A DNA stretch of 64,000 nt, taken from assembly GCA_951635545.1 (NCBI GenBank), contig OX620685.1:744001-808000 (forward strand), in the 5' to 3' direction. The position numbers and the translations under genes are program-made. Shown here piece by piece: positions 27,776-37,069 of the stretch. Under the pieces are notes generated by a model, which was not told the origin of the DNA, searched no databases, and was given only the letters and a program-made list of their open reading frames with translations. This DNA comes from CAG-873 sp910578365 (lineage in GTDB: Bacteria > Bacteroidota > Bacteroidia > Bacteroidales > Muribaculaceae). Positions within the stretch are counted from its first letter, which is position 1, and the number at the start of each line of letters is the position of its first letter.

Positions 27776-28335
27776 TTTACTAAAAAATGTTGAATCTGAC
27801 GGTCAACACTTTTCCGGACTAGACAAATGTTTGGGAACAGAATGGTTGCCGTGTTAATCTCATCGGCTCCTTGCGTATGGGATTATTGGCTTCCCATAAA
27901 GATATAGACCTTCACGTCTATTCAAAAGACATAACTGAGGAGAGTAGTTTTGCAATTGCCGCACAGATAGCCAAGCTACCGAATGTTCTTGAAATTAAGT
28001 GTATCAACGGACTTCATACTGACGAACATTGCATCGCATGGCATATCTTCTATAAGTATGAAGTAGATATATGGCAGATTGATGTGATCCATATTGAAGA
28101 GGGCACAGAATATGATGGCTTTTTTGAGCGAATGGCTGACAGAATCACGGAAGTGATGACTACAGACCAGAAATATAGAATCCTAAAGTTGAAATTCGAG
28201 ATACCGCTAGATAAAGATTATCATGGTGTGGAATACTATGAGGCTGTGATAAGCAATGGGGTATCAAATATGAAGGACTTTGAAGAATGGGTTACTGAAC
28301 ACCGAAAGAAACCGATGTATTATTGGGTTCCGTAA

Positions 28336-28835
28336 AAATGGTCTGCCCAGTCCCGGGAAGACGAGTCTGTGATATGCCGACAACGCAGGAAGGCGGCACA
28401 TCACTGTCTCGACTCGTGGACTGCTATTAAGCGGTAAGTGAGGGAGCGGTCGTAAAAGTCCTTATCAGCAACGGCGAAAAAGAACACGGATGAACGGCAT
28501 AGAGTCTCAGAGGTAAAAGCAGCGTCCCCGATGCTTACCTCGGAGGCGTTGTCGGTTATCGGTGTCCCGCCGGTGCCCATAGGCGCGATGCGGTCAATGG
28601 GTGTCAGTGCCTGCACCGTCACCTTTTGACGGTATCCCGCCGCCAATCCTGAAGACCGCTCCCTCTCTTGCCGCTTTCGTAGTGATTGTTCTAATCGATT
28701 GCTTGTATCAAGACCGCCTTATGCAACAGTGGTTACAGTAATAGCTGTTGCACTAACACACAATTGTGAGATGAATACGAATAAGAGTTCCGTCGCAATA
28801 AAGCATTATTTCAGTCAAAAAACGCACTCTGCACG
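28336..28835. other. Intergenic stretch with a possible gene remnant
   Basis: About 500 bases between the split nucleotidyltransferase-like gene and the promoter of the RloA-type operon. A reverse-strand frame from about 28717 to 28401 is open with normal codon use (GYRQKVTVQALTPIDRIAPM, then GTGGTPITDN) but has no ATG. I take it as a possible fragment of a mobile-element gene. Nothing else is recognisable. Confidence 0.35.
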
Positions 28836-28867
28836 TTTGGTGGAATGAAATATTTGTCGTATCTTTG
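28836..28867 (+). promoter_or_regulatory. Promoter of the RloA/RloB operon
   Basis: TTTG at 28836-28839 and TATCTTTG at 28860-28867, 20 bp apart, match the Bacteroidota -33/-7 consensus. Transcription should begin near 28873, about 20 bases before the ATG at 28896, leaving a short leader. Confidence 0.6.
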
Positions 28868-28895
28868 CATAAACAATGTAATCATACGACAAACA

Positions 28896-30239
28896 ATGAT
28901 TCTTAGAGCCACATTTGAGAACATATATTCTTTCAAAGAAGAGACCTCAATCAGTTTCGTTGCCGGAAAGGGAACGGTTCACCCTGCTCATGTCAGCAGG
29001 GCGCAGAAACGTGACGATATATCGGCATTGAAAATCGGTGTGATTTACGGTGCCAACGCATCGGGCAAGAGCAATGTAATCAAAGCCGTTGCACTGCTCC
29101 AGCAGATTGCGACGGGAAGATTTCCTGCCGGAGATTTCGAGCCGTTCAAACTTGCAAAACCGATTAATCCTGTCTCAAAGATTGAAATTGAGTTCAAGAC
29201 CGGGGGGCGGTATTTCGCTTACGGCATGGAGTTCTCTATAAATGGCATCAAGGAGGAATGGCTTTATGAGATTAACAGCCGCAGCGACAAACTGATATTC
29301 ACACGAAAATCCAATCAGGATGGAAACGAGTTTGAGTTCGGCGACATTCATGGCGATTCATCAGTGGCTCAGTTTGTAAAATTCCTTGGTGAAGGCACTC
29401 CGGCTAAAAAGAGTTTCCTTTCGGAATACATCGAGCGCAACGGAAAAGGAATGTGTGCGATAAAGACTGCCTATTTATGGTTTGCCTCGGGTCTGCGCAT
29501 AATTTTTCCGGGCACACGGTTCCGTGGCATATCGTTCAATGCCGAGCAGGATGAGGATTTCCATGAAGCAACACGTCGCCTTCTCCAGTATTTCAACACT
29601 GGCATTGTGGATATTCGGCGTTTCCCTGTCCGGTCAAAAGAGGAGACCAACCTACCCGACCGTTTGCTTGACAAAATCATAAGTAGCTCAACTCCGGGAC
29701 GTACTGCTCTGGTGGCGGCTCCTGAAAGCAACGAATGCTTCTTCTTTGATTTCAAAGAGGACGGCACATACACGATATTCAAGCAGAAGGCGGTTCACCG
29801 CAATGATGCGGATGACGAGGTCGTTTTTGAAATGGACGAGGAATCCGACGGTTCAATCAGGCTTCTTGATTTCATCCCCATGCTTATCGACTTGGGACAG
29901 AGTGAAGTGGACTATATGATTGATGAGCTTGACCGCAGTATGCACCCCTTGTTGTCGCAGAAACTGATAGAGTGCTATCTCCACGAACTTTCATCGGAAA
30001 GAGACACTCAACTTATTATATCCACACATGAGTGCAATCTTCTCAATCTTGACATGATTCGCTCCGATGAGGTCTGGTTTGTAGAGAAAGACAAGAACGG
30101 AGCATCCCGCCTTGTGTCTCTTGCAGAGTATAAGCCCCGCGAGAATGTGCAGAAAGGATATTTGCAGGGCAGATACAGCGCAATCCCATTCTTCGCACCG
30201 ATTGAAACCCTAAATTGGCAGAAACATGAGAAAGCGTAA
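28896..30239 (+). CDS. RloA/AbiLi-type AAA ATPase
   Basis: 447 aa from the ATG of MILRATFENIYSFKEET. An in-frame ATG at 28845 lies upstream of the predicted promoter -7 box. Walker A is GANASGKSNVIKAV (near residue 50), Walker B DYMIDELDRSMHP, and a C-terminal switch histidine lies in IISTHECNLLN. This is an ABC/OLD-like ATPase of the AAA_15/AAA_21 type. The next gene, an RloB protein, overlaps by 14 bases. This pair corresponds to the AbiL (AbiLi/AbiLii) or RloAB arrangement known from phage defence; defence here is inferred. Confidence 0.85.
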   Translation: MILRATFENIYSFKEETSISFVAGKGTVHPAHVSRAQKRDDISALKIGVIYGANASGKSNVIKAVALLQQIATGRFPAGDFEPFKLAKPINPVSKIEIEFKTGGRYFAYGMEFSINGIKEEWLYEINSRSDKLIFTRKSNQDGNEFEFGDIHGDSSVAQFVKFLGEGTPAKKSFLSEYIERNGKGMCAIKTAYLWFASGLRIIFPGTRFRGISFNAEQDEDFHEATRRLLQYFNTGIVDIRRFPVRSKEETNLPDRLLDKIISSSTPGRTALVAAPESNECFFFDFKEDGTYTIFKQKAVHRNDADDEVVFEMDEESDGSIRLLDFIPMLIDLGQSEVDYMIDELDRSMHPLLSQKLIECYLHELSSERDTQLIISTHECNLLNLDMIRSDEVWFVEKDKNGASRLVSLAEYKPRENVQKGYLQGRYSAIPFFAPIETLNWQKHEKA

Positions 30240-30876
30240 GGATTTTGTACGTCTCGAAGGTGTGCGTTCCGCACGCCTTGTCGTGATTGCCAGCGAGGGT
30301 CGCTGCACAGAGTCGATATATTTTTCGGCTGTGAAAGACCGGCTCCGTGCTCCGAATGTTCATGTCGAGATATTGGCCCGAGATTCCAATGAGTCATCGC
30401 CCGAGAGCGTTCACGCCCAGATAGCCGACTTCATGCGACAATATAACATAGATGATGATGATGAACTATGGCTTGTCATAGATCGTGACCGCTGGCATGA
30501 GCGTATGCTCTCGCAGGTGGCTCAGCTATGTGCGCAGAATCCACATCTGAATTTCTGCATGAGCAATCCCTGCTTTGAGTTGTGGCTACTGCTACACCTT
30601 GAAGATATAAGGGAGTACGACGAAGTGACTTCAAATGAACTTGCCCTGAACAGGAAGAATAAAGCCGGGGTGACTTGGTTGAAGAAACGTATGCGAGACC
30701 TGCTGGGTTCCTATTCTGAATCGAGCTATGACGCAGTACGCCTTCTGCCACACGCGCCGAAAGCAATGTCCATAGCACGCGAGCTTGATGAAAATCCTGC
30801 CGACAGGTGGCCTCAAAACGTTGGCTCGCGTGTTTACCTACTCATGGAAAGCATTATAGGAAATAATCTGAAATAA
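30226..30876 (+). CDS. rloB: RloB-family protein
   Basis: 216 aa. RloB hallmarks are ASEGRCTESIYFSAVKDRL near the N-terminus (acidic E), ELWLVIDRDRWHE (DxD) and CMSNPCFELWLLLHLED. These give a TOPRIM-like nuclease core. Translationally coupled to the ATPase, with which it probably acts as the effector nuclease. Confidence 0.88.
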   Translation: MRKRKDFVRLEGVRSARLVVIASEGRCTESIYFSAVKDRLRAPNVHVEILARDSNESSPESVHAQIADFMRQYNIDDDDELWLVIDRDRWHERMLSQVAQLCAQNPHLNFCMSNPCFELWLLLHLEDIREYDEVTSNELALNRKNKAGVTWLKKRMRDLLGSYSESSYDAVRLLPHAPKAMSIARELDENPADRWPQNVGSRVYLLMESIIGNNLK

Positions 30877-30879
30877 ACC

Positions 30880-31677
30880 GTGGGACATTATTGCAGGAAG
30901 TGCGGTCAGTATCTCTCCAATGAGAAATTCTCGGGCAAAGGTCACGCTCGCCATATATGCAAGAAGTGTATGGCGGAGGAACGTGCCCACCGCCGTCAGA
31001 TACTTAAAGAAAAGCGGGAGCGTGGCGAAATTCCCGAACTGAAATTGAAGCCGGTGTCTCCTGAGATCATTGACTATGTTGAAAATGAGATAATCCCCCG
31101 CTATGCCGCCTTCGACAAGGCGCATCAGGAGAGCCATGTCCGCATGGTAATTGAACAGAGCATAAAACTCGCCGAACATAGTCCGGCGATGAATTCCGAT
31201 ATGGTCTATATCATAGCAGCATTTCATGACCTCGGTCTTGTCAACGGCAGAGAAAACCATCACAAGGAATCCCGCACGATACTCGAAGCAGACGAGTTTG
31301 TAAAGTCGCACTTCACCCGGAAGCAGATTGTGACTATGGGTCGCGCTGTTGAAGACCACCGGGCATCCAATCAGAAGAAGCCTCGCAACGGCTACGGGAT
31401 GATTGTTGCCGAAGCCGACCGTTTCATCGAGGCGGATACGATAATCCGAAGAACCATCCAATACGGTCTGGCTAATTATCCCCAACTCGACAGAGCCGGA
31501 CACTATCAACGGACAATTGAGCACCTCAACGAGAAGTACGGCCCGAAGGGTTATCTGAAAGTATGGGTACCGTGGAGCGACAACGCCAAGAATCTGAAGA
31601 AACTTCATGTGCTGCTCACCGACAAGAAGAAACTTGAAGAGATATTCAACCGCATTTTCGATGATGAAAACGAGTAG
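30880..31677 (+). CDS. HD-domain phosphohydrolase with N-terminal zinc ribbon
   Basis: 265 aa starting at a GTG three bases after the RloB stop. CRKCGQYLS...CKKCMAEER forms a zinc ribbon. The HD domain shows HQESHVRMVIEQ, AAFHDLGLV, HHKESR and DRFIEAD. HD proteins of this kind hydrolyse phosphate esters, often nucleotides. Close coupling suggests it is a third member of the operon, perhaps a nucleotide-processing accessory. It could also be an unrelated housekeeping-type gene carried along. Confidence 0.75.
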   Translation: MGHYCRKCGQYLSNEKFSGKGHARHICKKCMAEERAHRRQILKEKRERGEIPELKLKPVSPEIIDYVENEIIPRYAAFDKAHQESHVRMVIEQSIKLAEHSPAMNSDMVYIIAAFHDLGLVNGRENHHKESRTILEADEFVKSHFTRKQIVTMGRAVEDHRASNQKKPRNGYGMIVAEADRFIEADTIIRRTIQYGLANYPQLDRAGHYQRTIEHLNEKYGPKGYLKVWVPWSDNAKNLKKLHVLLTDKKKLEEIFNRIFDDENE

Positions 31678-32226
31678 AGACAGGTCTCCCCGGAGGTCTG
31701 TTTTCATGCCCGGTTTCACCTTCCAATACACTTGCCTGACCCGGTTGAATCATTCAGTGACCGACATCCTCAGACGCATCTTCTTCACTTTCCATCGTAG
31801 AAAGTAACAGACATACTTCAATATTCCCTAAACACCTAATATTCAACTCTATTATGGTCATTGCAGCTCAATGATTAAGACTTCTGTCAGACTTACTTAT
31901 GGCGGTACAAATTCGGTGGCTGAAAAATTTACAGTTACTTGAAATTCTTTTCTCGTATTTTAACACTCTATGTCGTGGAAAATCATTAACTTTGCACATT
32001 GTGCAAAATGTACGAAAGAGAGGCCTGTTTCCTTAGATGAAGTCAGCTGGGAAGCCCCAAATCATCAAAAATCAGAAGTGAGACCGACCCTTGTATAATA
32101 AAAGCTCAAGTAGCACGCTATCAATACTATAAGGATAGTGCATCGGCAAGTAATTAGTTGATTATCAATGCGTTATATTGATAGCAATTGACTGTTACTG
32201 AACGATAAAACTTAAATCTTACAAGA
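31678..32226. other. Long intergenic region before integration module 2
   Basis: About 550 bases without a supported gene. A 14-codon frame (MKSAGKPQIIKNQK, from about 32038) follows the palindrome at 31991 and may be the start of a lost regulator gene. Several small palindromes around 32110-32190 are visible. I see no RNA gene. Confidence 0.4.
31987..32007 (+). promoter_or_regulatory. -7 box overlapped by a 17-bp palindromic operator
   Basis: TAACTTTG (31987-31994) is a -7-type box. Its TTTG starts the palindrome TTTGCACATTGTGCAAA (31991-32007), symmetrical about one central base. A repressor bound there would block the promoter. No intact gene follows. Confidence 0.45.
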
Positions 32227-32264
32227 ACGCCTAATGCTGATAACTGTCAGTGTTAGGCGTTTTT
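32227..32264 (+). terminator. Hairpin with T-run before module 2
   Basis: ACGCCTAA (32227-32234) pairs with TTAGGCGT (32253-32260), followed by TTTTT. It corresponds in position to the hairpin at 9062-9085 of module 1. Two ATTTTGTACG repeats (32272 and 32283) follow. Confidence 0.65.
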
Positions 32265-32340
32265 ATGCACTATTTTGTACGGATTTTGTACGACAGCGAC
32301 TCATTTCACCCCAAGCGTCAGTAAGGTGGTGGAGGTTCGC

Positions 32341-32380
32341 GGACGTGGACGGACGTCAACGGACGCGCACGAACAAACTA
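32341..32380 (+). repeat. Decameric iterons upstream of the module 2 multi-HTH gene
   Basis: GGACGTGGAC, GGACGTCAAC and GGACGCGCAC follow one another at 32341, 32351 and 32361, with a fourth degenerate unit GAACAAACTA. In register with module 1 the units align as nnACGTnnnn, nnACGTCnAn and nnACGCnCAn, and both arrays follow a GGTGGAGG/GATGGAGG block. The sequences differ but the phasing is the same. Confidence 0.7.
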
Positions 32381-32515
32381 AGGAGAAATAAACACCAACG
32401 AAATGAGTAGCAACATTAAAATTGAAAGAATTTGCGAGTGGTGTGGCAACCGTTTTATGGCTCAGACAACGGTTACACGTTTCTGCTCGAAGCGATGCGC
32501 GGAACATTCCTATAA

Positions 32516-33666
32516 ACGCGAGTTCGGGATAAGAACTTTATGATTTTCAACCAAGCAAAAGACATAGAGTATTGGGCGGCCTTTCAAGGTCGCCTGATTT
32601 ATTTGTACAGTTTGGTGTTGTTAATCCCAGAGGACAAGCTGCCCGTTTGACTCGGGTACCTCAAAGTCGAAGTTCACTTCCGGCTTTGTGGCGAAAAAAC
32701 AATACGCCCCCATTGCCGCAAGCAGGTTCATGAGGAAGTTGTGTACACTACGATGGCGGGAGTGGACGAGCTGCGCCACATTCTTCAGCATGTCGTTTAT
32801 GGATTCGATGATGCTCCTTTTACGAAGCATCATCCTGTCATAGAACGGCATGAGACGCTGTTTCATGTTCGAGCGAAGACCTGTCACAATATGTATTCCG
32901 TCATCCCAAAGATGTCCGAAAAGAGACTGCGATATATATCCCTTGTCGGCATAAAGTTTGCCGAACACCTTGTCTGTCAGCGTGTCAATCACATCCTCGT
33001 TGCGGTCATCCACATTGGCACGTGTCAATACGAAGTTGATCAGTTCCCCTTTTTCGTTACATAGCAGATGTAGCTTGAAGCCTACATACCATCCCATCGT
33101 ACTCTTACCCTTGGCCGCGATATCCTTGAAGACTTTCATGTTGAACTGGCGCTTGTTGTGAATGACCGGAATGCAGGTGCTGTCCACAAAACTTATTCCC
33201 GTGCACTCTCCGAAACATGCAAGTCGCAGGAACATGGTCATAGCCACAAAACATCGGGGCATGACCTCCACGAAGCGGTTGTAGGAGAATGTCTGCGGAA
33301 ACAGATGCTTCCAGTGAATGCGCACACATCCCAGATAATAGTGCTTGAAGTTTCGGTACGAATTGAAGTGGAAACAGATCAGAATCGTGATGACCTCGGC
33401 ATCCGACATCATGCGCTTTCTTTTCCGTTTTGGAGTGTCAGTTGTGGACGGAAGTGCATTTTTTGCCATCTCACCCTCAAATTCTTTGCAGAAATCATCT
33501 GCAATACAAAAAATTTCAGTAACTTTACTTTCGGTAATCATGATACAGTATTTATTGTTTGTCACCTCTAAATTACTAAATATCAGCGAAATTACCAAAA
33601 GAATAGGCAACTTTTTCAAGCTGCCTATTCAACTTTTTTATAGCATTTCTTATCCCGAACTCGCGT
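32516..33666 (-). mobile_element. IS982-family element, copy 2
   Basis: 1151 bp with ends ACGCGAGTTCGGGATAAG, and duplication TATAA at 32511-32515 and 33667-33671. It lacks three bases near its 3' end relative to copy 1 and has several substitutions in its transposase gene. Confidence 0.93.
32621..33541 (-). CDS. IS982-family transposase (copy 2)
   Basis: About 306 aa from MITESKVTEIF, with the same DDE motifs as copy 1. It differs at a few positions (for instance EDVIDTLTDKVF against EAVIDTLTDRVF). Apparently intact. Confidence 0.9.
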   Translation of the reverse strand: MITESKVTEIFCIADDFCKEFEGEMAKNALPSTTDTPKRKRKRMMSDAEVITILICFHFNSYRNFKHYYLGCVRIHWKHLFPQTFSYNRFVEVMPRCFVAMTMFLRLACFGECTGISFVDSTCIPVIHNKRQFNMKVFKDIAAKGKSTMGWYVGFKLHLLCNEKGELINFVLTRANVDDRNEDVIDTLTDKVFGKLYADKGYISQSLFGHLWDDGIHIVTGLRSNMKQRLMPFYDRMMLRKRSIIESINDMLKNVAQLVHSRHRSVHNFLMNLLAAMGAYCFFATKPEVNFDFEVPESNGQLVLWD

Positions 33667-34471
33667 TATAAGGAGCGCATGAGGCAAAAGAAGATGGCTC
33701 TTTCCAATCAGGAAACCAGCCAGTGTAATCCCGACCGAAAAAGCCGTGATAAGGATTTCTTGACTCCGACAGAAACGGCGCAATTTCTCGGTGTGTGCCG
33801 GACATATATTTATGACAGCATCAACCGTGGTAAAATCAAAGTGACGAGAATCGGACGAAAGACTCTTATCAGCAAAGCCGATATTCTGGCGATGTTTAAT
33901 TTTCTTACTCCGAAAGAAACAGATCTGTCTGCATCCACTGAAAGGAAACCGAAGTCAATATCTGATTTCTATACCCGTGCCGAAATTCGTGAGAAGTTCG
34001 GAGTGAAGGATTCGTGGATATACAAGGTCGTTGCTGAGAACAATGTGCCTAAGACAATCCTTCGTGGTAAGGCGTATTTCAGCAAGAGCCATATCGACCG
34101 GATTTTCTCGGCGAAAAAGGAGAATCCGGAAATTACGGAGTGGTATTCTGTCGAGGATATTCAGTCCAAGTATGGCATGACTCTCTCGGCAATATATTCT
34201 CTTGTCTCCAAAATCGGTATTCCGAAGCGCAAGGAGGGTTCGAAGGTCTATTACTCCCAATACCACTTTGATGTAGCCAAGGGTGCCAAGTCAGCCGAGG
34301 ATGTAGAGTTTATTTCGGTGGCTGATGCCATGGATAAATACTCATTGACCCGTGACCAACTGTATCACCATGTCAAAACATACAAGATAACCAAACTCCG
34401 TTGCGGCAAGTATGTCAAACTGAACGCCAAAGAGTTAGCCAAGTTATTCAACCCAAAGATTGAGTTATAAT

Positions 34472-34491
34472 CCGGTGATTTCTCTCACCGG
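34472..34491. terminator. Small hairpin between the multi-HTH gene and the integrase
   Basis: CCGGTGA pairs with TCACCGG around a six-base loop, directly after the stop codon. Module 1 has comparable hairpins at the same place. No T-run. Confidence 0.4.
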
Positions 34492-34538
34492 GCAACCACC
34501 TCTTTCCCTTACACATTATAAATCTAAAACAAAGAAAT

Positions 34539-35645
34539 ATGGAATCTGCAACCATCACCAAAGTGACCCTACGAAAAGAAAAACTCCGCAGCGGCAAACT
34601 GTCGCTCTATCTTGACTACTACCCTCCCATCTGGAATCCGCACATCAAAAAGATGTCTCGCCGAGAGTTTCTCGGTCTGTATCTCATCGGCAATCCTAAG
34701 GATAAGTTTGAACTTGACTACAACGAGGAAATCATGCTTAAAGCCCGTGGCATCCGTGCCACCCGCGAACTGGCTATCATCAATGAGGAGTTCGGGTTCC
34801 TCGACCGCACCAAGAAGCAGTCGGACTTCCTTGAATACTTCGAGAGCAAGACCAAAGAGAAATATCAGAAATGGGAAATCGTATATAAGCACTTCAAAGA
34901 TTTCTGTAATGGCAGATGTCTGATGAAAGACGTGACTATCGGACTGTGTAACGACTTCCGCACCTACATTCTCAGAATCCGGGTGAAACAAACGGGCAAC
35001 ATAATCTCACGCAACTCTGCCGCCGGATACTGGTCCACCTTCCGAGCATTGTTGAAATTGGCATACAAAGAAGGCTGGCTACGGGAAAATGTCAATGACT
35101 ATCTCGACCGCATCGACTGGGAAGAACCGAAAATCAACTATCTCGAAATCGAGGAGGTGAAGAAGTTAGCAACTACACCTTGTAAAGTTGATGTTCTGAA
35201 ACGAGCATCACTTTTCGCCTGCATGACAGGACTTCGCATCAGCGACATTCTCCAACTCCGTTGGGAGAACATCGAGCTGTCACCCGATGGCGGCTACTGT
35301 ATGCGTATCCGAACCCAAAAGACCAAGACTCAGGCAACATTACCGTTGAGCGATGAAGCCCTCTCTTATTGCGGCGAACAAGGTCGCGGCATGGTATTCA
35401 AAGGACTGAGTCGCGCCCACACCCGTGAGCCGTTCAAGAAATGGCTCAAAGATGCCGGTATCAAGAAGACGATTACCTTTCACGGATTGCGCCACACATA
35501 CGCTACACTCCTGATTACCAACGGCACCGACATCTACACTGTCAGCAAAATGCTAACGCATAAAAACGTGGCCACCACCCAGATCTATGCAGAGGTCGTG
35601 AACCAAAAGAAGCGCGATGCCGCTAATTCCATCTCGCTGAAATAA
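34539..35645 (+). CDS. Tyrosine integrase of module 2 (intact)
   Basis: 368 aa. An N-terminal arm-type domain (TLRKEKLRSGKLSLYLDYYP) and a SAM-like core-binding domain precede a catalytic domain with R in TGLRISDILQLRW, HxxR in HGLRHTYATLL, H in LTHKNVATTQ and the nucleophile in QIYAEV. All catalytic residues are present. Homologous along its length to the broken module 1 integrase. Likely drives integration and excision of the surrounding element together with the multi-HTH protein. Confidence 0.92.
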   Translation: MESATITKVTLRKEKLRSGKLSLYLDYYPPIWNPHIKKMSRREFLGLYLIGNPKDKFELDYNEEIMLKARGIRATRELAIINEEFGFLDRTKKQSDFLEYFESKTKEKYQKWEIVYKHFKDFCNGRCLMKDVTIGLCNDFRTYILRIRVKQTGNIISRNSAAGYWSTFRALLKLAYKEGWLRENVNDYLDRIDWEEPKINYLEIEEVKKLATTPCKVDVLKRASLFACMTGLRISDILQLRWENIELSPDGGYCMRIRTQKTKTQATLPLSDEALSYCGEQGRGMVFKGLSRAHTREPFKKWLKDAGIKKTITFHGLRHTYATLLITNGTDIYTVSKMLTHKNVATTQIYAEVVNQKKRDAANSISLK

Positions 35646-35726
35646 CTTCCAAGTGAAATATCCCAAATAATAAAAGCGAATCGCCCCAAAAACACCAAAC
35701 AAATCACCCCAAAAACACCAAATCTC

Positions 35727-35757
35727 TTGCGAATATCGTTAATTATTAGTAGCTTTG
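35727..35757 (+). promoter_or_regulatory. Promoter for the AAA_14 ATPase operon
   Basis: TTGC at 35727-35730 and TAGCTTTG at 35750-35757. The -7 box overlaps an apparent TTG start at 35755, so translation must begin at the ATG at 35773. Tandem CCCCAAAAACACCAAA repeats lie just upstream (about 35684-35720). Confidence 0.55.
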
Positions 35758-35772
35758 CGCAAAATACAGTTT

Positions 35773-37065
35773 ATGGAATACTTATCTCGAACCGCGGACC
35801 CAATATTACATCTTCTATTAGACGCTTTTGGAGCAGTTTTGATAGAAGGGCCTAAGTGGTGTGGAAAGACTACAACCGCGGAACAAATGGCTAAGAGCGT
35901 TATAAAATTGCAAGATCCGGATATGCAAGAAGACTATCTCGTCACCGCTCAATCAAAACCATCGCTTTTGCTTAACGGCGAAACGCCTCGTCTTATCGAT
36001 GAGTGGCAGGACATACCTGTCCTTTGGGATTCAGTACGTACGATGGTTGATAAACGCAGTAAACCGGGACAGTTCATTCTTACAGGATCTAACACCGTGC
36101 CACAAGACAAAATCAAACATTCAGGAACGGGACGTATTGCTACTCTCAGAATGCTACCCATGAGTTTATGGGAGTCTAAAGAGTCATCTGGACAAGTGTC
36201 AATTTCGGAATTGTTTAACAATGCTGATTATGATTTTGACGGCGCAACATCAAAACTGTCAATTGAAGATTTAATTTTTGCGGCTTGCCGAGGGGGATGG
36301 CCTGCGTCTCTCAATGGCAATACTCCTGCCGCGCAGCTGTTGGTAGCCCGTAACTACATCAATAGTGTTTGTGCTAAAGATATTTCTCGCATTGATGGAA
36401 AGAATCGTGATGAAAAGCTATCAAGACAAATTTTGAAATCATATGCCCGGAATATTTCCACTTTGGCTAAGAAGACATCCATGCTTGAAGACATAACGGC
36501 ATCTAAAGATATCAATTGCAGTATTCCGACTCTTGATGATTACATCACAGCTCTGGAACGTTTGTTCGTAATTCAAGATATAGAGGCATGGTGTCCGGCA
36601 ATCAGAAGTAAAACGACTATTCGCAGTGCGCCCAAGCGGGGATTCTGTGATCCCTCTATTGCGGTAGCCGCACTTGGTCTAACTCCGGATGCGCTGAAAA
36701 TGCAGTTAAAGACCTTCGGTTTCATTTTTGAGCAGATGTGTATTCGTGATCTTCGTGCATATACGATTGACCTTGACAGTCAAATCTCCTATTATCGTGA
36801 TAGATATGGACTGGAGGCTGACGTAGTCCTTCATCTGCCAGATGGCAGATATGCTCTGATAGAATGCAAACTTGGCAGCATGGAAATTGAAAAAGGTGCA
36901 GAACACCTGCTAAAAATCAAAGAACTCATCCGTGAGAAAAACAAGGCAGAAAAGCAGATGCCCATTAGAGAACCGGATCTGTTGATTATCCTCACAGGAG
37001 GCACAATGGCCTATACCCGCAATGATGGCGTAAAAGTAATACCACTTGCTGCTCTTAAACCATAA
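35773..37065 (+). CDS. AAA_14 / DUF4143 ATPase
   Basis: 430 aa from the ATG at 35773. Walker A is EGPKWCGKTTTAEQM near residue 25, Walker B-type LIDEWQDIPVLWD, and sensor FILTGSNTVP. The C-terminal DUF4143 domain ends in a restriction-fold-like segment (YRDRYGLEADVVLHLPDGRY, then ALIECKLGS), which matches the E-x-K of PD-(D/E)xK nucleases. These proteins are widespread and poorly understood; toxin-antitoxin or defence roles are suspected. The next gene starts 4 bases downstream. Confidence 0.8.
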   Translation: MEYLSRTADPILHLLLDAFGAVLIEGPKWCGKTTTAEQMAKSVIKLQDPDMQEDYLVTAQSKPSLLLNGETPRLIDEWQDIPVLWDSVRTMVDKRSKPGQFILTGSNTVPQDKIKHSGTGRIATLRMLPMSLWESKESSGQVSISELFNNADYDFDGATSKLSIEDLIFAACRGGWPASLNGNTPAAQLLVARNYINSVCAKDISRIDGKNRDEKLSRQILKSYARNISTLAKKTSMLEDITASKDINCSIPTLDDYITALERLFVIQDIEAWCPAIRSKTTIRSAPKRGFCDPSIAVAALGLTPDALKMQLKTFGFIFEQMCIRDLRAYTIDLDSQISYYRDRYGLEADVVLHLPDGRYALIECKLGSMEIEKGAEHLLKIKELIREKNKAEKQMPIREPDLLIILTGGTMAYTRNDGVKVIPLAALKP

Positions 37066-37069
37066 CTAA

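Larger units (their letters stand above)
26171..27825 (-). mobile_element. IS3-family element, copy B (complete)
   Basis: 1655 bp between TGTGGCG at 26171 and AGACA at 27825. It contains the complete orfA and orfB, which encode the same proteins as copy A. Together with copy C it forms a direct tandem of IS3 3' ends. Confidence 0.93.
24189..28335 (+). pseudogene. Nucleotidyltransferase-like gene split by an IS4-IS3-IS3 array
   Basis: The N-terminal 14 codons (from ATG 24189 or 24192, reading NQEEIFNLSFAN) precede the IS4 end at 24233. The rest (27826-28335) opens without a start as NVWEQNGCRVNLIGSLRMGL and continues to YYWVP. The GSLRMGL...KDIDLHVYS pattern resembles the GSx(n)DxD of nucleotidyltransferase-fold proteins. 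Joining at the shared AAT gives 181 residues in frame, but the exact junction is not proved. Confidence 0.6.
32403..34470 (+). pseudogene. Module 2 multi-winged-helix protein, split by IS982
   Basis: The first 113 bases (32403-32515, with the zinc motif CEWCGNRF...FCSKRCAEHSYK) and 33672-34470 rejoin after removing IS982 and one TATAA, giving 304 codons in frame. Four winged-helix units follow (FLTPTETAQFLG, FYTRAEIREKFG, WYSVEDIQSKYG, FISVADAMDKYS), as in the 9284 gene. The separate downstream ATG at 33679 might still express the four-HTH part without the zinc finger. Confidence 0.88.

Noticed and set aside
33679..34470. A separate 263-aa HTH gene starting at 33679
   Set aside because: Removing IS982 joins it in frame to the zinc-finger start at 32403 and matches the paralogue at 9284, so it is the downstream part of a split gene. 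Internal initiation remains possible.
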